A stretch of 64,000 bases of DNA from Rhizobium sp. WYJ-E13 (GCF_018987265.1 NZ_CP076853.1:1860001-1924000), one strand, 5' to 3'. Numbered from the stretch's first letter, positions 1 to 10,783 are shown. The notes: generated from the sequence alone by a model not told the origin. Numbers and translations are program-made.

Positions 1-2
1 TG

Positions 3-188
3 CCGAAGGAAGCCAAAAGCTGGAAATTCCGGCAGGCGATCTGCAAGTTCCTTCAGGAAGCAGACACCGTGAAGCGGTTCAGAAATCGCTATGCAAGCCA
101 ACCGGTGAAACTCCACTTCGATGGCGTCTACAACAACTATTACAATGCTCGCAGCTGGCCTGCCGACCGCCGGCTGAACGGCGGGTGA
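3..188 (+). CDS. C-terminal end of an unrecognised protein (5' end outside the window)
   Basis: An open frame enters from the left edge and ends with TGA at 186-188, giving 61 visible residues. The segment is rich in Arg, Tyr and Asn (for example FRNRYASQPVKL and FDGVYNNYYNARSW). No start codon is visible. I do not recognise the family. A transposase or other mobile-element protein is possible but nothing in this fragment proves it. The 96 bases that follow, up to the stop of the next gene on the other strand, hold nothing obvious. Confidence 0.45.
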   Translation, partial: PKEAKSWKFRQAICKFLQEADTVKRFRNRYASQPVKLHFDGVYNNYYNARSWPADRRLNGG

Positions 189-284
189 AATCAGGGCGCC
201 GCCCGCGTCCGGATCGGAGGTAGGCATCCACCCGCTCGACAGCAGCCGCCTTCATGAGGAATGATCCCGCACGGCCGGCGCTTC

Positions 285-860
285 TCACCCCTGCACAGCC
301 GCTTTCCGATAGGCCGCAACCGTCATCCACACGGCCGACAGCAGGAAATAGAACGCGCCGAATCCCGCATAGGGCGCAATGTCGAGAATGCTGGGCGGCG
401 TGGTTGCGAATGACTTGCCGATCATGAAGCCGCCGGCGAGCGTCGATTGCGCGCCGCTGAGGATCATCACCCATTGCGCGCCGTAGACGCGCCAGCGCCG
501 CACCGCCGCCGAAAGCTGCAGCAGGCCGGAGAAGATCGCCCAGATGCCAAAGACCGCGAGAACGGCATAGGTGCTGTTGAGGACGGCAATGATGACGGCG
601 AACGTGGTGATGGTGCTAACGGCGACGTTGAACGTCTGGGCCGGGTTCGCCTTCAGGCCACCATTCGAGCGGGCATCCACGAGGTTCGCCACCGCATCCC
701 AGGCCGGATAGATGACGAGCAGCACCGAGGCGACCGCCGATTGGCTGCCGGACACCGTGGCCGACAGAACGGCAGCAATGATCCAGCCGATTGAGAACAG
801 CGCACGGACGAAATAGTAGGATCGCAACCAGCTCGATTGCGGGGAAGATTGGTTCTGCAT
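285..860 (-). CDS. DUF308 family (HdeD-like) integral membrane protein
   Basis: This 191-residue protein is almost entirely hydrophobic helices. About six segments can be seen, such as SIGWIIAAVLSATV near residue 24 and AVLAVFGIWAIFSGLL near residue 101, with short polar loops. Size and pattern fit DUF308/HdeD-like membrane proteins, whose best-known member is linked to acid stress in enterics; the biochemical role here is unknown. AAGGAG lies six bases before the ATG. The gene is divergent from a TetR gene, and a palindrome in the shared intergenic region covers its probable -10, so TetR repression is inferred. Confidence 0.8.
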   Translation of the reverse strand: MQNQSSPQSSWLRSYYFVRALFSIGWIIAAVLSATVSGSQSAVASVLLVIYPAWDAVANLVDARSNGGLKANPAQTFNVAVSTITTFAVIIAVLNSTYAVLAVFGIWAIFSGLLQLSAAVRRWRVYGAQWVMILSGAQSTLAGGFMIGKSFATTPPSILDIAPYAGFGAFYFLLSAVWMTVAAYRKAAVQG

Positions 861-882
861 GACAAGCTCCTTGTTCTGTCTT

Positions 883-898
883 CCTACTAGTAGGTAGG
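883..898. promoter_or_regulatory. TetR operator copy 1, in the DUF308 promoter
   Basis: The 16-mer CCTACTAGTAGGTAGG has half-sites CCTACT and GGTAGG around a 4-base centre, with one mismatched pair. On the minus strand a TTGACT (910-915) lies 17 bases from TACTAG (887-892), so the palindrome overlaps the likely -10 of the DUF308 gene. A near-identical perfect copy lies at 994-1009. Confidence 0.65.
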
Positions 899-993
899 CA
901 AACTTGGAGAGTCAACTGTTCAAACGCGCCTTCCCCTGCAGGGCGGAACACATGCTCGTGAGCGAGCCCTCGGCACCCGGACTTGACAGCCTC

Positions 994-1009
994 CCTACCA
1001 ACAGGTAGG
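994..1009. promoter_or_regulatory. TetR operator copy 2, in the tetR promoter
   Basis: CCTACC-AACA-GGTAGG is a perfect 6-base inverted repeat. It sits just downstream of a TTGACA (983-988) and ends 9 bases before the TetR ATG, so repressor bound here would block the regulator's own promoter. The match to the copy at 883-898 supports a single repressor controlling both divergent genes. The predicted transcript would begin at or near the ATG, so a leaderless or very short leader is possible. Confidence 0.7.
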
Positions 1010-1018
1010 CCAAGCAGC

Positions 1019-1591
1019 ATGGAACAGACGACCTCGGAAAGAATACTGGACGTGGCGCAGTCTCTCGTCGTGGCGGGAGGCTATAACGGCTTCAGCTATG
1101 CCGATATTTCCGATGCGATCGGCATCCGCAAGGCGAGCATCCACCACCATTTCCCCACCAAGGCCGAACTGGTGCAGGTGCTGGTCGATCGCTATACGCA
1201 GCGCGCCGAATCCGGGCTTAACTCGCTGCGCGAACACGTCCCCGGTCCTGCCGAGCAGCTGCAGGCCTATCTGAACTACTGGCAGAAATGCATTCTCGAT
1301 GCATCAGAGCCTTTCTGCGTCTGCGCCATGCTCGCCTGCGAAATGCAGATGCTGCCAGACACTGTGGCGTCGCATGTGCGACGGCATTTCGAGAACCTGG
1401 CCGCCTGGCTGGCATCGGTGCTGAAAGCCGGCGCGGAGCAGAAGCTCTTCCGCCTGAATGGATCCCCCGAGGAGGAAGCCCAGATCCTGATGGCGTCAGT
1501 TCACGGCGCCATGCTGTCCGCCCGCGCGCTCAGCCAGCCCAGCCTGTTTGCCGCGATCGTCGGCCCGCAGATCGCCAGACTCAAGGCGTAG
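1019..1591 (+). CDS. TetR/AcrR family transcriptional repressor
   Basis: The 190-residue protein has an N-terminal TetR DNA-binding domain (residues about 6-55) with the recognition-helix pattern IRKASIHHHFPTKAELV, followed by a helical ligand-binding domain. Start chosen at ATG 1019: a further-upstream in-frame ATG at 983 would lie in the -35 element and put the operator inside the coding region. It is divergent from the DUF308 membrane protein and both promoters carry the same CCTACY/GGTAGG palindrome, so it most likely represses itself and its neighbour. The C-terminal half has several cysteines (CVCAMLACEM), which might form a redox or metal/thiol sensor; that is inference. Confidence 0.88.
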   Translation: MEQTTSERILDVAQSLVVAGGYNGFSYADISDAIGIRKASIHHHFPTKAELVQVLVDRYTQRAESGLNSLREHVPGPAEQLQAYLNYWQKCILDASEPFCVCAMLACEMQMLPDTVASHVRRHFENLAAWLASVLKAGAEQKLFRLNGSPEEEAQILMASVHGAMLSARALSQPSLFAAIVGPQIARLKA

Positions 1592-1641
1592 AAGCACTCA
1601 AGGCATAGAAGCGGCGGCTGTCCTGGCGGCTCGTATCCGCA

Positions 1642-4026
<2,385 letters not shown>

Positions 4027-4087
4027 TTTGGTTCCCCCTGGTTTTGCCGCGCTGGTGGAATCGCAGACGATCGCGATGTCACCCGCG

Positions 4088-4180
4088 ATGCCGAAGCCGC
4101 CCGAATGATGATTGCATTCCGCGATCCGCGCAGCGCGCGTCGGCGAACTGAGCGATGTCGAGGTGAAATACGAAATCAGG
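4088..4180 (-). pseudogene. fragment of a second sulfatase gene (active-site region)
   Basis: Read on the minus strand this piece encodes ISYFTSTSLSSPTRAA and then ECNHHSGGFG. It aligns without gaps to YTQFHSTALCSPTRAA and GRNHHSVGYG of the intact sulfatase that starts 60 bases downstream. The active-site Cys codon (tgt) is replaced by agt (Ser). No frame extends beyond about 40 residues of similarity, and the upstream part appears frame-shifted, so this is a relic of a duplicated or related sulfatase rather than a gene. Confidence 0.7.
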
Positions 4181-4444
4181 CCGAGGAGACTGCCTTTCGC
4201 GCAAGATCGGCCGCGCCGATGCCGGCACTGAGCCGATGGCGATAAAATGCATACATGCAGGCAGACTGCGAACGATCGTCATCTCGGCAGCTCCCCCTCA
4301 CGCAACCGAATAGCCGTCGTATTAGGCATATCTAAATTAACACTGGAGAGAACGCCAGTCGAGCATCGAATATTCGCCGCCAGTGCCCGCAACAAATCTC
4401 TTGAAGACGCCCCCGGCAGTCGAGCCGATGCTCTGGCCGGATCA
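4181..4444. other. intergenic stretch with no recognised feature
   Basis: This stretch lies between the sulfatase relic and the stop of the cyclase-domain gene. It is less GC-rich around 4320-4345 and could hold the sulfatase promoter. I see no clear -35/-10 pair, no hairpin and no credible open frame. Confidence 0.4.
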
Positions 4445-6205
4445 TCATCTCAGCGAGAGTGATTTCTTCCGGGCTGCGGCCTTGCGCGGCGTCAACGGCA
4501 GGCCGGCATCGCAATTGCGCATGACCAGCGTTTCGGTGACGGATTCGTCCGCATAGGTCTCCTGCATTCGGATATAGACCGCCGACAGGCTCGGATCGAG
4601 GGAAAGTGCCTGCCGAACCAAGAGTTCCGCCTTTCCGGCGTCACCGCAAGCCATGCTGGCGGCAACCTGATAGAGCGACTTGCGCCTGGTCTGAAAGGGC
4701 AGCGTCAGGGCGACGCGCATCATGTTTTCGAAACGGCCGAGCGCGTAGAGGGCCGCCACCCGCTCTTCGGTGATCCAGACCGGCAGGAAGGGATCGAGCG
4801 TTTCCGCACGATCGAGCATGTCGAGGGCATGCTCAGCCTCCCCCGCATAAACATAGAAGGCCGCGCTGCGGCCAAGAATATAGGCGTCGTTCGGCGCGAG
4901 CTCGTGGGCACGAATGTGATGGTAACGCGCCGAAACGAAGTCGCCCGATTTCATCTTGATCGCGCCCATGATGCGATGGGCTTCCGGGTCGGACGGGTCG
5001 AGGGCGAGTGCATGTGCCACCTGCTGTTCGGCCCTACTCATGTCAAAGCTTGGCAGGTTGCTCCATGAGCAGACATGCATGGCGAAGGGACGGCCGAAAC
5101 CCGGGTCGGCCGCCATTGCCCGCTCGAACCAGGCCATGGCCTCGTGTATGTGAATATCCGACACGCCGATCAGGCGGTGATGGTCGAGACCCCGCAGATA
5201 ATACTCATAGGCCGTCATATTCTCCGGGCGCTTCAGCCGTACTGCCGCAAGTTCCGACTGCTCGATCCGTCCGGACACCGTTGCTGCAACACGCGCGATG
5301 ATCTCGTCCAGCACATCGAGCAATTCGCCAAACGGACGCTTGATGCGATCCGACCAGATGACGAGCCCCTCGCAGGTCTCGGTCAGCGCGATATTGACCC
5401 TCAGGTCGTCGCCCACCTGCCGGATCGAGCCGCTGATGACGTAGCCGACACCGAGAAGGCGGCCGATCTCGACCGGGTCCTTCGTCGTCAGCGCGGTCGC
5501 CGCCGAGCGCGAACTGACGAACAGCCCCCTCAGGCGGCTGAGTTCGAGCGTCAGGTCGTCGGTAATGCCTTCCGCCAGGAAACATTGATCTGCGACAGCG
5601 CCCGGCGCCACGTCGAATCGCGCCACTGCGATCGAATTGGTTCGGGGAGATTGCGCGGCACCGGGGGCGGATCGCGTCGGGGCGAACTGAAAGACGTGAC
5701 GGTCCACCAGTTCGGTGACCCGGTAAATCCGGATCGGCTCGACAATTCCCTTCAGCCGCCGTTCGCCGATATCTTCGAATCCGCAGGGCGAGACCCGCCG
5801 GACCTGGTCGTAAAGCAGGCCTGAAACCTCGATTGCGCCAGGTGGCGCAGACGCCTCGATGCGCGCGGCGATATTCACCCCGTCACCGCGCAGGTCCGAG
5901 CCTACGACGACGACATCAGCGAGATGCAGGCCGAACCGCATGTCGCCGCCGCTCGATCCGGGAAGGGCAGCGATCTCGGCGCGCGCCTCGATGGCGGACC
6001 TCAACGCATTGACAGGGCTGGCGAATTCGGCAAGCAAGGCATCGCCCGCCGCGCCGAAGACACGGCCGTCATGGCGCTGGACGACCGTGCGAACGGTCTC
6101 GAGAACAGAGTCGATCCGGCTGATCGCCCCTTCCTCGTCCGTTTCCATCGCGGGGGTGGAGCCAACGAAATCCCCGACCATGATCGTGGCCAGCTTGCGC
6201 TGCAT
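4445..6205 (-). CDS. class III cyclase-domain protein with TolB-like and TPR regions
   Basis: The 586-residue protein has an N-terminal cyclase homology domain (about 3-165) with MVGDFVGST, AAGDALLAEF and GDGVNIAARIE, which carry the metal aspartates and the transition-state Asn/Arg. A linker leads to a TolB-like N-terminal fold (about 190-310, IAVARFDVAPGA onward) and TPR-type helices to the C-terminus. The base-selecting Lys normally found just before the second metal-site Gly-Asp is missing (sequence GRVFGAAGD), so nucleotide specificity or activity is uncertain. Start at ATG 6205 is set by GAGGAGG seven bases upstream; an in-frame extension to 6445 has no such site and does not look like coding sequence. 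The paralogue at 37581-39338 has the same architecture but keeps the Lys. A cytosolic cAMP-signalling role is inferred. Confidence 0.85.
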   Translation of the reverse strand: MQRKLATIMVGDFVGSTPAMETDEEGAISRIDSVLETVRTVVQRHDGRVFGAAGDALLAEFASPVNALRSAIEARAEIAALPGSSGGDMRFGLHLADVVVVGSDLRGDGVNIAARIEASAPPGAIEVSGLLYDQVRRVSPCGFEDIGERRLKGIVEPIRIYRVTELVDRHVFQFAPTRSAPGAAQSPRTNSIAVARFDVAPGAVADQCFLAEGITDDLTLELSRLRGLFVSSRSAATALTTKDPVEIGRLLGVGYVISGSIRQVGDDLRVNIALTETCEGLVIWSDRIKRPFGELLDVLDEIIARVAATVSGRIEQSELAAVRLKRPENMTAYEYYLRGLDHHRLIGVSDIHIHEAMAWFERAMAADPGFGRPFAMHVCSWSNLPSFDMSRAEQQVAHALALDPSDPEAHRIMGAIKMKSGDFVSARYHHIRAHELAPNDAYILGRSAAFYVYAGEAEHALDMLDRAETLDPFLPVWITEERVAALYALGRFENMMRVALTLPFQTRRKSLYQVAASMACGDAGKAELLVRQALSLDPSLSAVYIRMQETYADESVTETLVMRNCDAGLPLTPRKAAARKKSLSLR

Positions 6206-6429
6206 TCTCGATCCCTCCTCGCAACAGAAGCACGTGATGAGCAATGTAGCACATTCGCGGGGCTGGATGTTTTGCGATCGGCGATGCTGGCGAGGCGGAG
6301 GCAGGCGGGCGATGCCCCGGTCGTCGTCGGCCCGCATGTCAGGGGAATTCGGCATGTCAGGGGAATTTGACCTGGAGCAATGACGACGGCGGAGATGGTG
6401 CGACGATATCTCCATTTGGAGGTACAGAC

Positions 6430-6840
6430 ATGACGATCGCTTCATCGCTACAGCAATGCTCCGCCAGCATCATCAGCGGATTTCACACGCTGACGGAAAG
6501 GCACCGCCGTCGGAGCGAATTATGGGCATTACCGCCGGCAGAACGCCAGCGTGTCGCCGACGAACTCCGTCTGACGACAAGCCAGTTGGAAAGGCTGGTT
6601 GCAGCCGGCCCGAAGGCATCCGTTGAAATGGAGAGGCTGATGGCCGCCCTCGGCATCGAAACTTTGAAGGTCGAGGCTGACTTCCCCTACCTGATGAACG
6701 ACTTTCAAGCGACCTGCGCGCAATGCAATGCGAAAAGGGCTTGCCGCCAGGCGCTCGCCGACGGCAATGCGCCGGAGCGGATACAAGCCTTCTGTCCGAA
6801 TGCCGACGAATTGTTCGCTCTCGCCGAGCGTCTGGCGTAG
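6430..6840 (+). CDS. DUF6455 family small cysteine-containing protein
   Basis: This 136-residue protein begins at ATG 6430 with GGAGG seven bases upstream. It has an N-terminal helix-rich part (LPPAERQRVADELRLTTSQLERL) and a C-terminal cysteine cluster, CAQCNAKRAC followed by FCPNADELFALAE. That pattern fits DUF6455, a small family common in alphaproteobacteria near respiratory and metal-handling genes; its function is not known. The four cysteines could bind a metal or sense redox. It lies 221 bases upstream of the metal ATPase on the same strand and may be its companion. Confidence 0.75.
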   Translation: MTIASSLQQCSASIISGFHTLTERHRRRSELWALPPAERQRVADELRLTTSQLERLVAAGPKASVEMERLMAALGIETLKVEADFPYLMNDFQATCAQCNAKRACRQALADGNAPERIQAFCPNADELFALAERLA

Positions 6841-7061
6841 ATCTCGAAACAATGCGGATCTGCCGAGAGTTCACCGCCGCGCGTCAGTGAACCGAAGCAC
6901 CAGAACACCCTACCCCGCTCCTGAAGAGCCGGCCCGGCTTCGAAGAGCTCTAGGAGAAATCCAGTGACTGTGCCAAATTCCCGCACGCATAACGGGCGCC
7001 GGGCGACGAGTTCGAACGTCGGCGCTTGCGCACCCGAATGGAAAATGGGAGGCGTGCGGCC

Positions 7062-8948
7062 ATGAGTGTTCTGGAAGAGCCGAAGGTTGAGCCTCCAATT
7101 CGCGGTTTCGGCGAATTGCGCGCATGGATGCCAGGCATCGGCCTGCGGTCGACGATCATGGCGGCGGCAGCGGTGCTGGGTCTGGTGGGCGCCTTCGTCC
7201 TCTTCCTGCTGGACTTCGGTGAAGCAAGCCGGCTGGCCCTTGCGGCAAGCACCGCTGCCGCCCTTGCCTTCCTGCTGATCGACATCGTTGCCAAGCTTAG
7301 AAACGGCGATTTCGGTCTCGACCTGATCGCCGCCCTCGCCATGGGCTCGACTCTCTGGTTCGGCGAATATCTGGCCGGAGCGATCGTTGCCCTCATGTAT
7401 GCCGGCGGCCAGTTTCTGGAAGCCTATGCGCATCGGCGTGCCGACGAAGGCATGTCGGCCCTCCTGGCACAGGTGCCGCGAACCGCACTTCGCCTGCGCG
7501 AAGACGGCCTGGAGGAAGTCCCCATTCCCGACATTGCGGTCGGCGATATCCTGATGATCCGCAGGGGCGATGTCATCCCGGCGGACGGCACGCTGATATC
7601 GGACATTGCATCGATCGATCAATCCGTCCTGACGGGCGAAGCCTTCCCGGTTCGCCTCTCGAGCGGCGAGCGGATCGAAAGCGGCGCCACCAATGCCGGG
7701 GACGCGATCGAGATCAGGGTGGAACGCCGTGCCGAGGACAGCACCTATTCCGCCATCGTCAAACTGGTCGAGGCATCCCGGCGTTCCAAGGCGCGGATAG
7801 CGCGGCTCGCCGATCGGTATTCGATCGGCTTTCTTCTTCTGACGCTGGCAATCGCGCTCGGCGCCACCATCCTGTCCGGTGACATGGCGCGGATCGTCGC
7901 GGTTCTCGTCGTCGCAACCCCCTGCCCGCTGATCCTCGCCGTTCCCGTGGCGCTAGCGGCCGGAACCTCGAAGGCTGCAAAGGCGGGCGTGCTGGTGAAG
8001 GGTGCAGGTCCGCTGGAGATCCTGGCGGACGCCTCTGTCGCGGTCTTCGACAAGACCGGCACGCTGACCGCTGGCGATCCCGAGGTCGTCTCGATCGACG
8101 GCCCTGAAAGCCCTGACAGAGTCTTGCACCTCGCCGCCTCGCTCGACCAGGCATCGTCGCATGTCGTCGGCCGGGCGATCGTCAAGGAGGCCCAGAGACG
8201 TCGGCTGGTGCTGTCACGCCCGACTGACGTATCGGAGCGTCCCGGCGCCGGCATTTCCGGGCTTGTCGACGGTATCAGGGTGAGCGTCGGCGGCGACAAT
8301 TACTTCACGCCGGATGGCAAGCCATCGCGCCCCACGGAGGGGAAAGGCAGGATGCAGGCAAAGGTCTTCATCGATGGCCGGATTGCAGGTGAAATCGGCT
8401 TCGAGGATCGCCTGCGCGGCGATGCCGTCGACCTCGTCAAAAAGCTTCGCAAACTGGGTTTCGGCCGGATCGTGCTTGCGACCGGCGACGAGCGCAGCGT
8501 CGCGACCGCCATTGCCGGCTCCCTGTCGCTGGATGCCGTCGAGGCCCGGCTCTCTCCCGCCGAGAAGGTCGAGGTCATCACCAGGGAACGCATGGCCGGT
8601 AAACGCATGGGGGGAAAGGTTCTGATGGTCGGCGACGGCGTCAACGATGCTCCCGCACTCGCAGCCGCCGATGTCGGCATTGCCGTCGGCGCCACCAATC
8701 TTGCGGCAGCAGCCGAAGCCGCCGACATCGTCCTCATCCGCAACGATCTGAACAGGATCGCTTCGGCCATCGAAATAGCAAGACGCTCCCGCGCCATCGC
8801 CGTCCAGAGCATTTTCGCCGGCATCGGCCTCTCGCTCGTCGCCATGATCTTCGCCGGCGCGGGCTTCCTGCCGCCGGTCACGGGCGCCATGCTGCAGGAA
8901 GTGATCGATGTGGCCGTGATCCTGAATGCGCTGCGGGCGCTGCGCTAG
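7062..8948 (+). CDS. P1B-type heavy-metal translocating ATPase with TPC signature
   Basis: The 628-residue pump has TGEAFP (about residue 191) in the actuator domain, the phosphorylation motif DKTGTLT (about 330) and GDGVNDAPAL (about 524). The membrane metal-site motif is TPCPLIL (about 286), not the CPC of Cu/Zn/Cd pumps. In the P1B classification TPC defines subgroup P1B-5, whose studied rhizobial member (Sinorhizobium Nia) moves Ni and Fe. There is no N-terminal metal-binding domain and no C-terminal hemerythrin domain: the protein ends right after the last membrane segments. GGGAGG lies nine bases before ATG 7062. Substrate assignment to Ni/Fe is inference. Its neighbours (DUF6455, Usp, acetate operon) suggest a low-oxygen context. 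Confidence 0.9.
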   Translation: MSVLEEPKVEPPIRGFGELRAWMPGIGLRSTIMAAAAVLGLVGAFVLFLLDFGEASRLALAASTAAALAFLLIDIVAKLRNGDFGLDLIAALAMGSTLWFGEYLAGAIVALMYAGGQFLEAYAHRRADEGMSALLAQVPRTALRLREDGLEEVPIPDIAVGDILMIRRGDVIPADGTLISDIASIDQSVLTGEAFPVRLSSGERIESGATNAGDAIEIRVERRAEDSTYSAIVKLVEASRRSKARIARLADRYSIGFLLLTLAIALGATILSGDMARIVAVLVVATPCPLILAVPVALAAGTSKAAKAGVLVKGAGPLEILADASVAVFDKTGTLTAGDPEVVSIDGPESPDRVLHLAASLDQASSHVVGRAIVKEAQRRRLVLSRPTDVSERPGAGISGLVDGIRVSVGGDNYFTPDGKPSRPTEGKGRMQAKVFIDGRIAGEIGFEDRLRGDAVDLVKKLRKLGFGRIVLATGDERSVATAIAGSLSLDAVEARLSPAEKVEVITRERMAGKRMGGKVLMVGDGVNDAPALAAADVGIAVGATNLAAAAEAADIVLIRNDLNRIASAIEIARRSRAIAVQSIFAGIGLSLVAMIFAGAGFLPPVTGAMLQEVIDVAVILNALRALR

Positions 8949-8958
8949 GCAACGAGCC

Positions 8959-9432
8959 TCAGGCTTTGCCCAGATGCTTCGGCCAGAATTCCTGATGGAC
9001 TGCGGCAGCTTCCTCTTCGAGGTTCGTCGGTCCCTCAACGGTGACAATGCGCGCGCCGGTCTGCAGCACCGCCCGGCTCGGCACATTCAACCCGATCCCG
9101 GCAATCTCGCCAAGCCGCACCTCCGAGCACGCAAACACCATCCGCCCGATGCCCGACCAGTAGATCGCCCCGGAGCACATCGCGCACGGCTCCGTGCTGG
9201 TGTAGAGCGTGCAGTCGGCAAGATAGGCAGTGTTGTAGTGCTTTGCCGCAAGCTTAATGAGGTTCATCTCGGCATGGTTCGTCATGTCGTGGCCGGTGAA
9301 GACGCTGTTTTCGGCGCGCAGGACGATCTCGCCGTCCTTCACCAACACCGACCCAAACGGCTCGTCGCCGTTTTCCATCGCAGATTTCGAGAGCGCGATC
9401 GCCTCGCGTAAAAACGGCTCGTGTTTTTCCAT
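8959..9432 (-). CDS. nucleoside deaminase (cytidine/deoxycytidylate deaminase fold)
   Basis: The 157-residue zinc hydrolase carries the two hallmark motifs: HAEMNLI (His ligand and catalytic Glu) and TEPCAMCSGAIYW (the PCxxC zinc ligands). Size and sequence match the guanine/nucleoside deaminase branch rather than the tRNA adenosine deaminase TadA, though paralogue assignment by eye is uncertain. ATG 9432 follows GGGGAG; a longer in-frame extension upstream is not needed by the fold. It is convergent with the metal ATPase, ending 10 bases from it, and lies upstream of nothing on its own strand. Confidence 0.85.
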   Translation of the reverse strand: MEKHEPFLREAIALSKSAMENGDEPFGSVLVKDGEIVLRAENSVFTGHDMTNHAEMNLIKLAAKHYNTAYLADCTLYTSTEPCAMCSGAIYWSGIGRMVFACSEVRLGEIAGIGLNVPSRAVLQTGARIVTVEGPTNLEEEAAAVHQEFWPKHLGKA

Positions 9433-9473
9433 CAGAGTCTCCCCAAGCTCACAGCTGGAGCGAACTGATTTTG

Positions 9474-9518
9474 TCTTGAATCGGAGCGATTTCCAAGGGC
9501 TGCAGATCAGATTCAAGA
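9474..9518. repeat. 9-base inverted repeat upstream of the deaminase gene
   Basis: TCTTGAATC at 9474-9482 is repeated in perfect inverted form as GATTCAAGA at 9510-9518, separated by 27 bases. It lies 42 bases upstream of the deaminase ATG in the 188-base gap to the universal stress gene. It could be an operator pair or a long-loop RNA stem; no function is known. Confidence 0.4.
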
Positions 9519-9620
9519 TCAGCGATCCGTATCGCCGCAGGTAGAAGCGAACGACGTCGCCGTCACCTGTGTCCCATCGGGATCGCAGATGGCGGCGACG
9601 ATATCTAGTCGGCCTCTCGT

Positions 9621-10454
9621 TCAGTGGACGAGGAACAGCGGCAGCTTGCAATCCTCGATCATCCTGCGGGTCACGCCGCCGAACAGGCTCTGCTGCCATC
9701 TCGGGTGGTTGTAGGCCCCCATGGCGATCAAGTTCGCGCCCATGTCCACCGCATGCCGGGTAATGATCTCGTCGGCGTTCTTGCCCTCGCTCGAAAGGCG
9801 ATCGATCTGGACTTTGACGCCATGGCGGGCAAGGAAGGCTGCGATATCGGCGCCCGGCTCTTCGCCGTTCACGCCCATGCGGGCCAAAGGGTCGACCATC
9901 GTCACATGAACGATTTCGGCTCTCTCCAGGAAATCGAGCGACTGGCGGGCGGCCCGCGCTGCCTCGTTGCTGGAATCCCATGCCAGCACCACGGCTCTGG
10001 GCGACGTAGTGATTGCGTGCCGTCCGCGGTTGATCAGGATCGGCGTCGGCGCCTGGAAAAGCGCGCCATCGAAGATCCGCTTTCTGAGGTCGGCATCCTC
10101 AGCCACATCAGATCCCAAGAGCACGATGTCGGCATAAAGCGCACGCTGGGCGACATCCTGGTCGGCCCATGCAAATTCCGTATAGAGATCCTGGACCTCG
10201 AACGAGAGGCCGCTGGTTGAAAGCGTCTCCTTGATTTTCGCAGCCGTCGAGGCGAGCTCGTCGATTTCCCGCTGCCTCTCATCCAGCCAGGCGGTCGAGA
10301 TCGCATTATATTCCCCGAACGACGGGGTCGCCCCGATGGAGACGGCAAGCGCGGTCAGATGTGCCCCATAGGTGGCGCAAAAGCTCGTCGCACTTTTCAG
10401 ATCCTGCTCGTATTTGTTGCCCTTGAGGATGCTCAGAACTGTCGTAATGGCCAT
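9621..10454 (-). CDS. universal stress protein, UspA family (tandem type)
   Basis: At 277 residues this is double the length of a single Usp domain. The C-terminal domain keeps the nucleotide-binding pattern GAYNHPRWQQSLFGGVTRR (the G-x2-G-x9-G(S/T) region in a relaxed form) and ends in LPLFLVH as usual for the fold; the N-terminal domain (1-140) is more diverged. Such proteins help cells survive energy or oxygen limitation. GGAGG lies eight bases before the ATG. A perfect anaerobox is centred 64 bases upstream of the start, so FNR/FixK-type activation under low oxygen is likely. Confidence 0.85.
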   Translation of the reverse strand: MAITTVLSILKGNKYEQDLKSATSFCATYGAHLTALAVSIGATPSFGEYNAISTAWLDERQREIDELASTAAKIKETLSTSGLSFEVQDLYTEFAWADQDVAQRALYADIVLLGSDVAEDADLRKRIFDGALFQAPTPILINRGRHAITTSPRAVVLAWDSSNEAARAARQSLDFLERAEIVHVTMVDPLARMGVNGEEPGADIAAFLARHGVKVQIDRLSSEGKNADEIITRHAVDMGANLIAMGAYNHPRWQQSLFGGVTRRMIEDCKLPLFLVH

Positions 10455-10511
10455 GATGGCTGCCTCCGTGAATGCATGTCACGAAGCTAACAATCCGGCC
10501 CGGTGCGGTCT

Positions 10512-10525
10512 TTGACATTAGTCAA
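10512..10525. promoter_or_regulatory. anaerobox (FNR/FixK-type site) upstream of the usp gene
   Basis: TTGACATTAGTCAA is a perfect TTGA-N6-TCAA palindrome, the consensus recognised by FNR/FixK/FnrN proteins. Its centre is 64 bases from the Usp ATG on the minus strand; an activator at -41.5 would give a leader of about 23 bases. It is also 259 bases upstream of the DUF3141 operon on the other strand, so control of that operon is possible but less direct. Confidence 0.7.
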
Positions 10526-10783
10526 CACGGTCCCGCAGCAGGCTCGGCGAATGGCGCCTGCTGCCGATATGGATGACGGTCGAAGGGCGAGCCGAAGACG
10601 GCCCGTAAACTACCGTAAAATACGTTGCACCGGGAGGCACTCCAACTATGCTGCAGGTGCTAACAAGACTCCCGTGGCCGGCAGCGTCGCCTGAGCACGG
10701 AATGCGCACGAGGATCGAGATTATTATCTTCCAGCATTAGGTCTTTGAACTCCCGCCGAGAGCGGTCAGCCAGGAGGTTTGAC
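10526..10783. other. upstream region of the DUF3141-pta-ackA-fabI operon
   Basis: This is the remainder of the 329-base gap between the divergent usp and DUF3141 genes. I looked for the two direct CTGTCAT half-sites of a PHO box, because the homologous Sinorhizobium operon is PhoB-controlled, and saw none. An A/T-rich stretch at about 10719-10735 (GATTATTATC) may be part of the promoter. Confidence 0.4.

Noticed and set aside
10526..10783. A PHO box upstream of the DUF3141-pta-ackA-fabI operon
   Set aside because: Expected from the Sinorhizobium homologue, but no pair of CTGTCAT-like half-sites at 11-base spacing was found by eye.
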